Both the position numbers and the translations under genes were made by a program. A model generated the notes under the pieces. That model was not told where the DNA came from. It saw only the letters and a list, made by a program, of their open reading frames with translations, and ran no database searches. Of a stretch of DNA of 64,000 nucleotides, positions 26,571-34,564 are shown piece by piece. The number at the start of each line of letters is the position of its first letter. Within the stretch, counting starts at the first letter, position 1. The DNA is from Kribbella aluminosa (GTDB lineage: Bacteria > Actinomycetota > Actinomycetes > Propionibacteriales > Kribbellaceae): NCBI RefSeq assembly GCF_017876295.1, contig NZ_JAGINT010000001.1:3410001-3474000 (forward strand), given 5' to 3'.

Positions 26571-27215
26571 TTATGCGAGCCCCGCGTCGTGAGCGAGCAG
26601 GGCGACCTGGGTACGGTTGCCGAGTTCGAGCTTGGTGAGGATGTGCGAGATGTGCGCCTTCACGGTCGCGAGGCTCATGAACAGCTCGGTCGCGATCTGC
26701 GCGTTCGCCTTGCCCTGCGCGACCGCGAGCATCACGTCGTACTCCCGCGGCGACAGCCGCTCCAGCTTCCGCTGCGCGATCGTGTGCGCGTCGGCCTGCG
26801 TCGCGGCGCGGTCCATCAGCCGGCGGGTGATCGCGGGCGACAGGATCGGGTCCCCGGCCGCGACCCGGCGGACCGCCTCGACGATCTGGGCCGGGGGAGT
26901 GTCCTTCAGCAGGAACCCGCTGGCGCCGGCGCGGAGCGCGTGCAGCACGTTCTCGTCGGTGTCGAACGTGGTGAGCACCACGACCTCCGGCGGATTCGGC
27001 CGCGCCCGCAGCCGCCGGGTCGCGACGATCCCGTCCACCCGCGGCATCCGCAGGTCCATCAGCACGATGTCCGGGAAGTGCGCGTCGACCGCGGCCGGTA
27101 CCTCGTCACCGTCCGCGGCCTGCGCGACGACCGAGATCCCGTTCGCGCCGTCGAGCATCATCTCCAGGCTGGCCCTGACCAACGCGTCGTCGTCCACCAC
27201 CAGTACCCGGATCAT
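26571..27215 (-). CDS. NarL/LuxR-family response regulator (first of two)
   Basis: A 214-residue response regulator with VLVVDDDALVRASLEMML, phospho-acceptor Asp in PDIVLMDLRMPRVDGIVATR near 54, Lys in GASGFLLKDTPPAQ and the DNA-binding helices LSPREYDVMLAVAQGKANAQ and LFMSLATVKAHISHILTKL. ATG 27215 overlaps the stop of the kinase gene by four bases (ATGA), which fixes the start and implies translational coupling and cognate pairing. It is clearly paralogous to the next regulator but differs in its recognition helix (LATVKAH against PATAKTH), so their DNA targets may differ. Confidence 0.93.
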   Translation of the reverse strand: MIRVLVVDDDALVRASLEMMLDGANGISVVAQAADGDEVPAAVDAHFPDIVLMDLRMPRVDGIVATRRLRARPNPPEVVVLTTFDTDENVLHALRAGASGFLLKDTPPAQIVEAVRRVAAGDPILSPAITRRLMDRAATQADAHTIAQRKLERLSPREYDVMLAVAQGKANAQIATELFMSLATVKAHISHILTKLELGNRTQVALLAHDAGLA

Positions 27216-28354
27216 GAAGGCCACGGTAGCGAGGCCTCGAGGCGGAACGCGCCACCGGGCTCCCTGCCGTGGTCGAGCGTGCCGCCCGCGAGCTGGACCC
27301 GCTCGGTCAGTCCGACCAGCCCGGTCCCGCTGCCCGGCACCAACGGCGTACCGTTCGACGCCGGGTTGGTCAGCTCGATCCGCAGCCCGTCGCCCGGGTG
27401 ACCGGTGACCAGCACCTGCACCGGATGCCCGGCGGCGTGCTTGCGGGCGTTCGTCAGCCCTTCCTGGACGATCCGGTACGCCGTCCGCCCGGTTGCCGGC
27501 GGCAACGACGTCGAGTCCGCGACCCGGTCGTCGTAGGCGATCGTCGTACCGGCCTCACGCGACTCGTCCACCAGGGCACGCAGGTCACCGAACGTCGGTT
27601 GTGGACGCGCCTCGTACACATCGTCGTCCCGCAACACGTTGATCACCTCACGGAGCTCGTCGAGCGCCTGGCGGACGCCGGTACGGATCACACCGGCCGC
27701 CTTCGCCAGCTTCTCCGGTGAGGAGTCCGGGCGGTACTCGAGAGCGCCGGCGTACGTCGCCAGCAGCGACAGGCGATGCGCCAGTACGTCGTGCATCTCG
27801 CGGGCCATCTTCGTACGCTCCAGGGACCGCGCCTCCGCGACCCGGCGCCCCTGTTCGGCCTCGGCGCGGCGGGCGCGCTCCCGCAACGACTGCAGCAGTT
27901 GCTGGCGTGCCTGGGTGCCTTGGCCCCAGCCGAGCAGTGCGGCGTGGACGACGATGACGAGCACGGCGTACCAGAAGTACGGCAGCCCGTGGATCGGTTG
28001 CCAGAGGCCCTGGACGAGATGGCTTGCGGTGCCGACGGCCGCGACCAGGACCGACGTACGGAGCGGTTGGCGGAGCGCGACGTTCAACGTGCCGACGGTC
28101 GACGGCGGGGTCGCGGCGGGGGAGAACGCCGCGAGTACGGCGACAGCGATCGCCCCCGGCACCGGCCGCCGGAACGTCAACGGCATCAGCCCGACCGAGG
28201 CCATCCCGACCACGATGTCCAACGGCAGGAACTTCCGGTGCCCCGCATCCGGCAACCGCCCGACGATCGTCAGCGCCACCAGCACCGCGATCGCACCGAC
28301 CGCCACCACCTCGACGTACCTCGGCGGCTTCCGCGGCACGCACAACTCATCCAT
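27212..28354 (-). CDS. Two-component sensor histidine kinase (HisKA_3)
   Basis: A 380-residue membrane kinase. About four to five helices occupy residues 12-150 with short loops, so the signal may be sensed within or near the membrane, as in bacitracin-type intramembrane sensors. The phospho-acceptor motif is KMAREMHDVLAHRLSLLATY near 200. The ATPase has the N-box TAYRIVQEGLTNARKHAAGH near 300 and G-box GSGTGLVGLTERVQLAGG near 347. It heads a - strand operon with two response regulators and an ABC exporter, a layout typical of antimicrobial-peptide or envelope-stress sensing; the actual signal is unknown. Confidence 0.92.
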   Translation of the reverse strand: MDELCVPRKPPRYVEVVAVGAIAVLVALTIVGRLPDAGHRKFLPLDIVVGMASVGLMPLTFRRPVPGAIAVAVLAAFSPAATPPSTVGTLNVALRQPLRTSVLVAAVGTASHLVQGLWQPIHGLPYFWYAVLVIVVHAALLGWGQGTQARQQLLQSLRERARRAEAEQGRRVAEARSLERTKMAREMHDVLAHRLSLLATYAGALEYRPDSSPEKLAKAAGVIRTGVRQALDELREVINVLRDDDVYEARPQPTFGDLRALVDESREAGTTIAYDDRVADSTSLPPATGRTAYRIVQEGLTNARKHAAGHPVQVLVTGHPGDGLRIELTNPASNGTPLVPGSGTGLVGLTERVQLAGGTLDHGREPGGAFRLEASLPWPS

Positions 28355-28487
28355 GCCCTGAGCGTAAGCCGCCCCTCACATCCCCACCACCGACCAAAGT
28401 CGAACCTCCACAGACTCCCGACCGATGCCCGACCTCCACCCCCAGCACCAACCTGTACCCATGACCCCGTCACCCCTAGGAGCCCAG

Positions 28488-28907
28488 ATGCAAACCACAA
28501 CCGCATCCCTCGACCAACGCTCGCGTCCAGCCGCCGCTAGATCCGCGGTTGTTGGTATTGCAGTGGTCGCTGCCCTGGTCGACTGGATCCTGCTGGTCCC
28601 GCTCGGCGGCCTCACGCTGACTGCCCGCCAAGGTGGCGTTCAGCACATCGGTGCGCCCGCAGTAGTGATCTCCACCGCCGTGGTGAGCCTCCTCGGCTGG
28701 GCCTTGCTGGCGATCCTCGAACGCCGCACCCCGCGCGCCCGCACCAGCTGGACAGTGGTCGCGACCATCGTCTGCGTCACGTCCCTCGGCAGCCCGCTCG
28801 CCAACGGCATCGGGCTCGGGGCCAAGCTCGGCCTCGCCTCACTCCACCTCGTCGTCGGCGCGATCGTCATCCTCGGCCTCCGCCGTACCGCCGCCGAACG
28901 GTGCTAA
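28488..28907 (+). CDS. Four-helix membrane protein (DUF6069-like)
   Basis: A 139-residue protein with four hydrophobic helices: AVVGIAVVAALVDWILLVPL, APAVVISTAVVSLLGWALLA, SWTVVATIVCVTSLGSPLAN and ASLHLVVGAIVILGLRR. Size and spacing fit the actinobacterial DUF6069 family, whose function is unknown. ATG 28488 is chosen because AGGAG stands five bases before it; an in-frame ATG at 28461 lacks a ribosome site. It diverges from the histidine kinase gene across 133 bases, and its end overlaps the convergent FadR-type regulator by 69 bases. Confidence 0.72.
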   Translation: MQTTTASLDQRSRPAAARSAVVGIAVVAALVDWILLVPLGGLTLTARQGGVQHIGAPAVVISTAVVSLLGWALLAILERRTPRARTSWTVVATIVCVTSLGSPLANGIGLGAKLGLASLHLVVGAIVILGLRRTAAERC

Positions 28908-29591
28908 CTGCGCCGCCTGATAGAACCCCCGGATATGCGCGGCCACCAACTCGGCCGCGCGCTCCGGCTCGCCGGCCCGCACCGCCGCCAGGATCGCCCG
29001 ATGCTCGGCCCGCAACCCGACCGCCGTCCCCTCCCAGTCGGGCAGATTCGGCACCGCGGCCAGCACATACCCATGGATCGCCGACCGCAACGACGCCATC
29101 ACCGCCGCGATCAGTACATTCCCCGCCAGCCCGGACAACGCGACATGGAACTCGGCGTCGAGCAGATGGAACTCCTCCGGCGACAACCTGCCGTCGTCCA
29201 TCCGGTCCAGCAGCTCCTCGGCAACCTTCAGCTCACCGGCCCGGAGCTCTCGCCCCGCCGCCTCCCGCGCCGCCCACGACTCCAGCAGCAGGCGCGTCTC
29301 GACGACGTCCCCCATCGGCAGGTGATTGGTTGCCAGGTGCAACCGCAGTACGGCGGTCAGTGGCGACACCGGCTCCGCCACGATCACCGTGCCCGCCTCC
29401 GGCCCGGACCCGGTCGCGGTCCGGACCACGCCCATCGCCTCCAGCACCCGGACCGCCTCGCGGACCGACGGCCGGCTGATCCCGAGCTGCTCCGCGAGCG
29501 CCCGCTCCCCGGGCAGCCGCCCCCCGATCCGCAGCCGCCCCGCCGCCAGGTCGGCCTCCACCCGGCGCAGAACCAGCTCGTAGTTCTTCAT
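28839..29591 (-). CDS. FadR/GntR-family regulator, probable LldR-type
   Basis: A 250-residue regulator with an N-terminal GntR winged helix (RIGGRLPGERALAEQLGISR, then PSVREAVRVLEAMGVVRTAT) and a C-terminal all-helical FCD domain. The metal-ligand residues of FCD appear in EEFHLLDAEFHVALSGLAGN near residue 150 and in LRAEHRAILAAVRAG and LVAAHIRGFYQAA. ATG 29591 is used; upstream in-frame codons lie within the operators. It faces lldD across two perfect palindromes, so it is most likely the lactate-responsive repressor of lldD and itself. It is about 20 residues longer at the C terminus (acidic tail AEAEDDDRADDEVE) than typical LldR. Confidence 0.87.
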   Translation of the reverse strand: MKNYELVLRRVEADLAAGRLRIGGRLPGERALAEQLGISRPSVREAVRVLEAMGVVRTATGSGPEAGTVIVAEPVSPLTAVLRLHLATNHLPMGDVVETRLLLESWAAREAAGRELRAGELKVAEELLDRMDDGRLSPEEFHLLDAEFHVALSGLAGNVLIAAVMASLRSAIHGYVLAAVPNLPDWEGTAVGLRAEHRAILAAVRAGEPERAAELVAAHIRGFYQAAQLAPFGGGTAEAEDDDRADDEVE

Positions 29592-29608
29592 GTGGACGAG
29601 ACTACCTG

Positions 29609-29646
29609 TGTGGTCGGACCACAGGGTAGGGTGTGGTCCGACCACA
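29609..29646. promoter_or_regulatory. Twin FadR/LldR-type operators
   Basis: Two 15-bp perfect palindromes, TGTGGTCGGACCACA (29609-29623) and TGTGGTCCGACCACA (29632-29646), lie 23 bp apart centre to centre, about two helical turns, in the regulator-lldD gap. The TGGTC-N-GACCA core is the known pattern for the FadR subfamily of GntR regulators. The right one ends 20 bases before the lldD start. Confidence 0.85.
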
Positions 29647-29665
29647 GATTCAGCCGGGAGTTGTG

Positions 29666-30877
29666 ATGACCGATCGCCAGATGCCCAAATGGTCCGAGTT
29701 GAAGCCGCTGCTGCGGCCGAAGCCGATCACGGTGAACTCGACCGACCGGCGCCTGGAGAAGGCGCTGACGATCGCGGACCTGCGGGCGATCGCGAAACGC
29801 CGGACTCCGCGGTCGGTGTTCGACTACACCGACGGCGCCGCCGAGGCGGAGATCAGCCTGCGCCGGGCCCGCCGCCTGTTCGCCGAGATGGAGCTGCAGC
29901 CGTCGATCCTCCGCGACGTCTCCGAGATCGATCTCGGTACGTCGATCCTCGGCAAGCGGTCCGAGCTGCCGTTCGCGTTCGCGCCGACCGGGTTCACCCG
30001 GATGATGAACCACGAGGGCGAGAGCGCGGTCGTCAAGGTCGCGCAGGACATCGGCATCCCGTACGCGTTGTCCACGATGGGCACGACGTCGATCGAGGAC
30101 GTCGCGGCCGCAGCCCCGGACGCCCGCAAGTGGTTCCAGCTGTACGTGTGGAAGGACCGCGACGCCGCCGAGGACCTGGTGAAGCGGTCGGCCGCCGCCG
30201 GGTTCGAGGCGCTGATGCTGACCGTGGACGTACCGGTGGCCGGCGCCCGGCTCCGCGACGTCCGCAACGGTTTCACGATCCCGCCTTCGCTGACCGCGAA
30301 GACCGTCCTGGACGCCTCGCTGCACCCGGCCTGGTGGGCGAACCTGCTGACCACGCGCCCGCTGACGTTCGCGTCGCTGTCCAGCTGGGACGGTACGGTC
30401 GCGGAGCTGCTGGACAAGCTGTTCGACCCGACGATGACGATCGACGACCTCAACTGGCTGCGTTCGATCTGGGACGGGCCGCTGATCGTGAAGGGCATCC
30501 AGACCGTGGAGGACGCCCGCCGGGTCGTCGACGCGGGCGCGGACGCCGTCGTACTGTCCAACCACGGCGGCCGCCAGCTGGACCGGGCGCCGACACCGCT
30601 GCGGATCCTTCCGGACGTCCGGAAGGCGATCGGCAGCGACGCGGAGATCTACCTGGACACGGGCATCATGTCCGGCGCGGACGTGGTCGCGGCGATCGCA
30701 CTCGGCGCGGACGCCTGCCTGGTCGGTCGCGCGTACCTGTACGGCCTGATGGCCGGCGGCCAGCGCGGCGTCGCCCGCGCCGCGGAGATCCTCACCAAGG
30801 AGGTGCGCCGCACGATGGCGCTACTCGGCGTCTCGAGCGTCGCCGACCTGAACCCGTCCCACGTCAAGCTGCCCTGA
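29666..30877 (+). CDS. lldD: FMN-dependent L-lactate dehydrogenase (LldD2-like)
   Basis: A 403-residue FMN alpha-hydroxy-acid dehydrogenase that oxidises L-lactate to pyruvate and passes electrons to the respiratory chain at the membrane. Landmarks: RRTPRSVFDYTDGAAEAE near residue 50, PFAFAPTGFTRMMNHEGE near 108, WFQLYVWKDRDAAEDLVKR near 155, TVDVPVAGARLRDVRNGF near 188 and the active-site block VVLSNHGGRQLDRAP near 295, holding the catalytic His and substrate Arg. The C-terminal DTGIMSGADVVAAIALGADA binds FMN phosphate. From memory it closely resembles mycobacterial LldD2. ATG 29666 is preceded by GGGAG. The twin operators lie just upstream. Confidence 0.9.
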   Translation: MTDRQMPKWSELKPLLRPKPITVNSTDRRLEKALTIADLRAIAKRRTPRSVFDYTDGAAEAEISLRRARRLFAEMELQPSILRDVSEIDLGTSILGKRSELPFAFAPTGFTRMMNHEGESAVVKVAQDIGIPYALSTMGTTSIEDVAAAAPDARKWFQLYVWKDRDAAEDLVKRSAAAGFEALMLTVDVPVAGARLRDVRNGFTIPPSLTAKTVLDASLHPAWWANLLTTRPLTFASLSSWDGTVAELLDKLFDPTMTIDDLNWLRSIWDGPLIVKGIQTVEDARRVVDAGADAVVLSNHGGRQLDRAPTPLRILPDVRKAIGSDAEIYLDTGIMSGADVVAAIALGADACLVGRAYLYGLMAGGQRGVARAAEILTKEVRRTMALLGVSSVADLNPSHVKLP

Positions 30878-30905
30878 CCGGAGCAGCGGCTACGTCAGGC
30901 GAAAC

Positions 30906-32039
30906 CTACAGCGGCAGGTTCGCGATGATGCGGAGTCCGCCGGCCGGGGTGCGGTTGGCGGTCAGGGTGCCGCCGAGGGCGGTGGCGCGTTCGCGCATGC
31001 CGGAGATGCCGTTGCCTTCCTTCGGCTGGGCGGTGAGGGATTCGCCGTTGTCGTCGACCTGCACCACGAGCGCCTGATCGCCGTACTGGATCCGGACCGT
31101 CGCCGACGTGGCCCTGGCGTGCCGTACGACGTTCGTCAGTGACTCCTGGATGATCCGGAACGCGGCACGGTCGAGGCCGGTCGGCAGCGGGCGGGGGTCG
31201 CCGTGGATGATCTTGTGCACCTCGAGCCCGGCGCGCGCCGTACGGCTGACGAGGTGGTCGAGATGATCGAGGCCGGTGACCGGTTGGCGTGGTGCGGACT
31301 CGTCGGACTGCCGCAGTACGCCGACGATCGAGCGGAGCTCCACCAGGGCTTCCTTGCTGGCGTCCTTGATCGCGGACAACGCGGGCGCGGCCTGCTCGGG
31401 CTGGCGGTCGACCAGGTGCAGGGCGGTGGAGGCCTGCACGTTGATCAGCGAGATGTGGTGCGCGACGACGTCGTGGAGCTCCTGCGCGATCCGGAGCCGT
31501 TCCTCGCCGGCGCGGCGCAGCTCCTCCTCCTGACGGGTCCGCGCAGCCGCCATCACGCGCTCGCGATGCGCGCGGAAGAGTTCGGCGAGGAACCCGAGTA
31601 CGCAGAAGCAGGTGCCGACGAGCAGGACCTGGTAGATGCCGTCCTGGTTGAGTCCGAGGAGCATCCTGCCGCCGACATGGCCGACGTACAACGAGATCAG
31701 TCCGGCCCAGCCGGCTAATCGATGGCCCATGCGGATCGTGGTGAAGACCGCGATCACGAACGCGAAGACGACCGGCCCGTACGCGTACGCCATCAGCATG
31801 TAGACAAGGGTCGAGACGACCGTCGCCCACAGCACCGGAACCGGGCGGGTCCGGAGCCAGTACAGCGCGACCGATCCGATCAGGACCAGCACCACCATGA
31901 ACCAGTCGGCCGCGCGCCGGCCTGTTTCCCCACGCGACGCGCCGAACGAGCCGCCGACCGCGACGAACGACACGACCAGCGGCAGCGCGACCCGGCGCAC
32001 GCGTGCCCCGAAAGCCGGGACGTCGAGAGGTTCGGTCAC
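30906..32039 (-). CDS. Orphan sensor histidine kinase (HisKA_3)
   Basis: A 377-residue NarL-type kinase with about five N-terminal helices (residues 18-150), a short linker helix (RERVMAAARTRQEEELRRAG) and the phospho-acceptor motif RIAQELHDVVAHHISLINVQ near 200. The ATPase domain shows RIIQESLTNVVRHARATSAT near 303 and GNGISGMRERATALGGTL near 350. No response regulator adjoins it on either side (lldD upstream on the other strand, a PPOX gene on the same strand with a 79-base gap), so its partner is encoded elsewhere or is one of the two regulators at 26-27 kb. Confidence 0.92.
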   Translation of the reverse strand: MTEPLDVPAFGARVRRVALPLVVSFVAVGGSFGASRGETGRRAADWFMVVLVLIGSVALYWLRTRPVPVLWATVVSTLVYMLMAYAYGPVVFAFVIAVFTTIRMGHRLAGWAGLISLYVGHVGGRMLLGLNQDGIYQVLLVGTCFCVLGFLAELFRAHRERVMAAARTRQEEELRRAGEERLRIAQELHDVVAHHISLINVQASTALHLVDRQPEQAAPALSAIKDASKEALVELRSIVGVLRQSDESAPRQPVTGLDHLDHLVSRTARAGLEVHKIIHGDPRPLPTGLDRAAFRIIQESLTNVVRHARATSATVRIQYGDQALVVQVDDNGESLTAQPKEGNGISGMRERATALGGTLTANRTPAGGLRIIANLPL

Positions 32040-32118
32040 ACTACGAAACCGTAGACGGCCACCGGGGCGGGTGTCATCGTCGCCACGGAGTACTTCGGGC
32101 TGCGTCCACCGAAGTAGT

Positions 32119-32757
32119 TCAGTACTTGACCTTGTAGATCGACTCCTCGTACTTCTGGCCGTAGTACTCGTCGAGGTTCGTCAGGTCGTCGTCGGGACGC
32201 TCGAAGGTCTGCGACAGCACGGCCCGGCGCGGGACGGCCTCCGGGTTCCAGGTCTCCGGCTTCCACAGCTGTGAGCGCAGGAACGACTTCGAGCAGTGGT
32301 GGAAGATCTGCTCGATCTCGACCAGCAGCGCGAGCTGTGGGCGGTTGCCCTTGACCACCATGTCGTCGAAGAACGGCGCCTCCTTGACGATCCGCGCGCG
32401 GCCGTTGATCCGGAGCGTGTCGGTGCGGCCCGGGACGAAGTAGATCAGCCCGACGTGCGGGTTGCTGAGCAGATTCGTGAAGCCGTCGACGCGGCGGTTG
32501 CCGGCCCGGTCCGGGATCGCGATCGTGGACCGGTCCAGGACCATGGTGAAGCCGGCCGGGTCGCCTTTGGGTGAGACGTCGCAGTTGCCGTCCGCGTCCG
32601 AGGTCGCGATCAGGCAGAACGGGGAGTTGCCGAGCCACAACAGGTCCAGGTCGTGGAGCTCCTTGCGGTCCTTGGCGACCGCGGCCCCGGTCGGCGGCGG
32701 AACGACCTCACGCAGCTCGTCGTACGTGGTGATTTCGACCAGTCCGGGGATCTCCAT
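32119..32757 (-). CDS. Pyridoxamine-5'-phosphate-oxidase-like FMN protein (MSMEG_1061/DR2398 family)
   Basis: A 212-residue split-barrel flavin-binding protein. Features are WLGNSPFCLIATSDADGNCD near residue 44, SPKGDPAGFTMVLDRSTIAI near 63, GNRRVDGFTNLLSNPHVGLI near 87, LRINGRARIVKE near 117 and FHHCSKSFLRSQLW near 155. These match a PPOX-like family common in actinomycetes whose members probably use FMN or F420 in redox reactions on unknown substrates. ATG 32757 overlaps the stop of the MFS gene upstream (TGATG), so it is translated with that transporter and may act on the same compound. Confidence 0.82.
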   Translation of the reverse strand: MEIPGLVEITTYDELREVVPPPTGAAVAKDRKELHDLDLLWLGNSPFCLIATSDADGNCDVSPKGDPAGFTMVLDRSTIAIPDRAGNRRVDGFTNLLSNPHVGLIYFVPGRTDTLRINGRARIVKEAPFFDDMVVKGNRPQLALLVEIEQIFHHCSKSFLRSQLWKPETWNPEAVPRRAVLSQTFERPDDDLTNLDEYYGQKYEESIYKVKY

Positions 32758-34013
32758 CAGGCGGCGTTCTCCTCTGCCAGCGACGGCGTGGCGTCCTCGT
32801 TGACGGCCCTCGTCCGCGCAGCCCATCGTACGGCGGGACCAGTTGCGCAACTGGTCCCCAGGAACAGTGCACCGACGGCGATCCAGCCGATCGGACCCCA
32901 GCCGAGGACGACCGTGGTGAGCAGTGCCGGGCCGAGCATCCGGGCGATCGCGGGGCCGGTGCCGAAGAACCCCTGGTACTGACCCTGTTTGTCCGCGGGG
33001 GCGAGTCCGAAGCTGATCTCCCAGGCGCCGGAGGCGAGTTTCATCTCGCCGACGGTGAGCAGTGCGGAGGCGGCCACGAGTACGGCGACAGTCGTCGCCG
33101 GACCGAGATCGGCTGCGGTGGTCGCGAACACGGCGCAGGCGGCGAGCATCGCGATCCCGGCGTACCGGACCGAACGGGCCGCTGTGCTCAGATCCCTTAC
33201 CGCTTTGGCGATCCGCACCTGGAAGAACGCGACGCCGAGCGTGTTCACGATCATCAGCGACGCGACGGCCCAGCTGGGAGCGTTCGTGCGGGTGACGATC
33301 CAGAGCGGGCCGACCAGGCTGATCAGCGGCATGAACAGCAGCATCACCGCATTCAGCAAGGCGAGGACGGCGTACGGACGGTCCTGCAGCACCGCGAGCC
33401 TGGGCTCGCCCTTGGCTCTGATCGAGGTCGCGATCGACGGCACCCGACGGATCAGCGCGGCGGCGATCAGGAAGCTCGCAGCGTCGATCCCGAAGACGAT
33501 CAGGTACGCCGCTGAGCTGTCGAAGCGGAGCGCTACGCCGCCGAGGAGCGCGCCGACCGCGAGTCCGGCGTTCACTGTGGACTGCAGGAATGCGCGGATC
33601 TTCGTCCGCTCTTCTGGCTGTACGAGGCCGGCCAGCAAGGCCTGTCGCGCCGCGGTGAGGCCGGTCTGGCTGCAGGCGTACAGGATTGCGGCGACGAGGA
33701 ATCCGGCGAAGCTCCTGACGACCAGGAACGAGGCGACGGCGGTCGCGGTGCTGAGCGCGAGCAGGACCGCCGTACCGCGGGCTCCGCGCCGGTCGGCGAG
33801 GCTGCCGAGCGGTACGCCGGCCAGGAATCCGGTCAGCCAGGCGATGGTGAGACCGAGCCCGACCTCGGCGGTCGAAAGCCCGACCACCCGGGTGAAGAAC
33901 AACGCCGAGGTGACGACGAACGCGCCGTCGCCGACCGAGTTGGCCAACTGCGCCATCGCCAGGTCCCGCGGCGCTCCGGCCGGGGGAAGCATCTGCCCAA
34001 GTCTGCTGCTCAT
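32757..34013 (-). CDS. MFS transporter
   Basis: A 418-residue, twelve-helix transporter. Motif A is FLAGVPLGSLADRRGARGTA near residue 65, and the ELRV-like region of helix 4/5 reads ARQALLAGLVQPEERTKIRA near 125. The central loop (SIATSIRAKGEPRLAVLQDR) separates the halves. This texture is that of the MefA/antibiotic-efflux branch of the superfamily. The substrate is unknown. It is co-translated with the PPOX-like flavoprotein, suggesting a paired detoxify-and-export role. The 120 bases upstream contain A/T-rich sequence (GTCCATTGTATGGTCCAGTT), likely promoter DNA, shared divergently with the gene at 34136. Confidence 0.88.
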   Translation of the reverse strand: MSSRLGQMLPPAGAPRDLAMAQLANSVGDGAFVVTSALFFTRVVGLSTAEVGLGLTIAWLTGFLAGVPLGSLADRRGARGTAVLLALSTATAVASFLVVRSFAGFLVAAILYACSQTGLTAARQALLAGLVQPEERTKIRAFLQSTVNAGLAVGALLGGVALRFDSSAAYLIVFGIDAASFLIAAALIRRVPSIATSIRAKGEPRLAVLQDRPYAVLALLNAVMLLFMPLISLVGPLWIVTRTNAPSWAVASLMIVNTLGVAFFQVRIAKAVRDLSTAARSVRYAGIAMLAACAVFATTAADLGPATTVAVLVAASALLTVGEMKLASGAWEISFGLAPADKQGQYQGFFGTGPAIARMLGPALLTTVVLGWGPIGWIAVGALFLGTSCATGPAVRWAARTRAVNEDATPSLAEENAA

Positions 34014-34135
34014 GGTCCTGAGCCTAGGCGGGATACGGCCCAGTCTTGAGGTCCATTGTATGGTCCAGTTGATGGGCCACTTTTGGTCTGTGGATAACCC
34101 GGATCGAGGGTGCGAAACGCGGCATCTTTACTGGC

Positions 34136-34564
34136 ATGAGCTTCGAACAGCTGTCCTCCACCTGGCCCGACCATCCACTCACCGATCCCGCACTCGCCGC
34201 CAACGTCGTCGACCTGATGGTCAGTTTCGGCGACCGCGCGCGCGGCACCCTCACCGTGCTGCTCTGCGACTCCGACGGCCGCTACAGATCCACCGTGATC
34301 GTCGAGCTCCCGTCACCAGGTCCGACCCCCGCCCAACTCTGTGAAACCGCCCTCGGCCCGATCGTGGAAGCCGTCCGAACGGCACCCGGCACCACGGTCG
34401 TGCTGGCGCTGGGACGTTCCGGATCCGGCAGCCCGACCGACACCGACGACCAGTGGGCCACTGCTGCCCGAGAGAACTGTGCGGCGGCCGGCATTCGCCT
34501 GCTCGGCTTCTACATAGCCACCAAGGACGGCATCTACCAGCCGCCGGTCGGAGCACTCACCTGA
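34136..34564 (+). CDS. Small conserved-looking protein of unknown function
   Basis: A 142-residue soluble protein: an alpha/beta texture with LTVLLCDSDGRYRSTVIVEL near residue 38, a helix, TTVVLALGRSGSGSPTDTDD near 84, a helix with WATAARENCAAAG and a final strand LLGFYIATKDGIYQPPVG. This order resembles small alpha/beta domains that hold a catalytic or nucleotide site, but I cannot name a family. No signal peptide or membrane helix is present. Codon use is like that of its neighbours, so it is probably real. Its 3' end overlaps the converging alkB-like gene by eight bases. Confidence 0.6.
   Translation: MSFEQLSSTWPDHPLTDPALAANVVDLMVSFGDRARGTLTVLLCDSDGRYRSTVIVELPSPGPTPAQLCETALGPIVEAVRTAPGTTVVLALGRSGSGSPTDTDDQWATAARENCAAAGIRLLGFYIATKDGIYQPPVGALT

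Noticed and set aside
28378..28487. A longer start for the DUF6069-like membrane protein (GTG/ATG codons at 28425 and 28461).
   Set aside because: The extra residues are Pro/His-rich without membrane-protein texture, and AGGAG is correctly placed only for ATG 28488.
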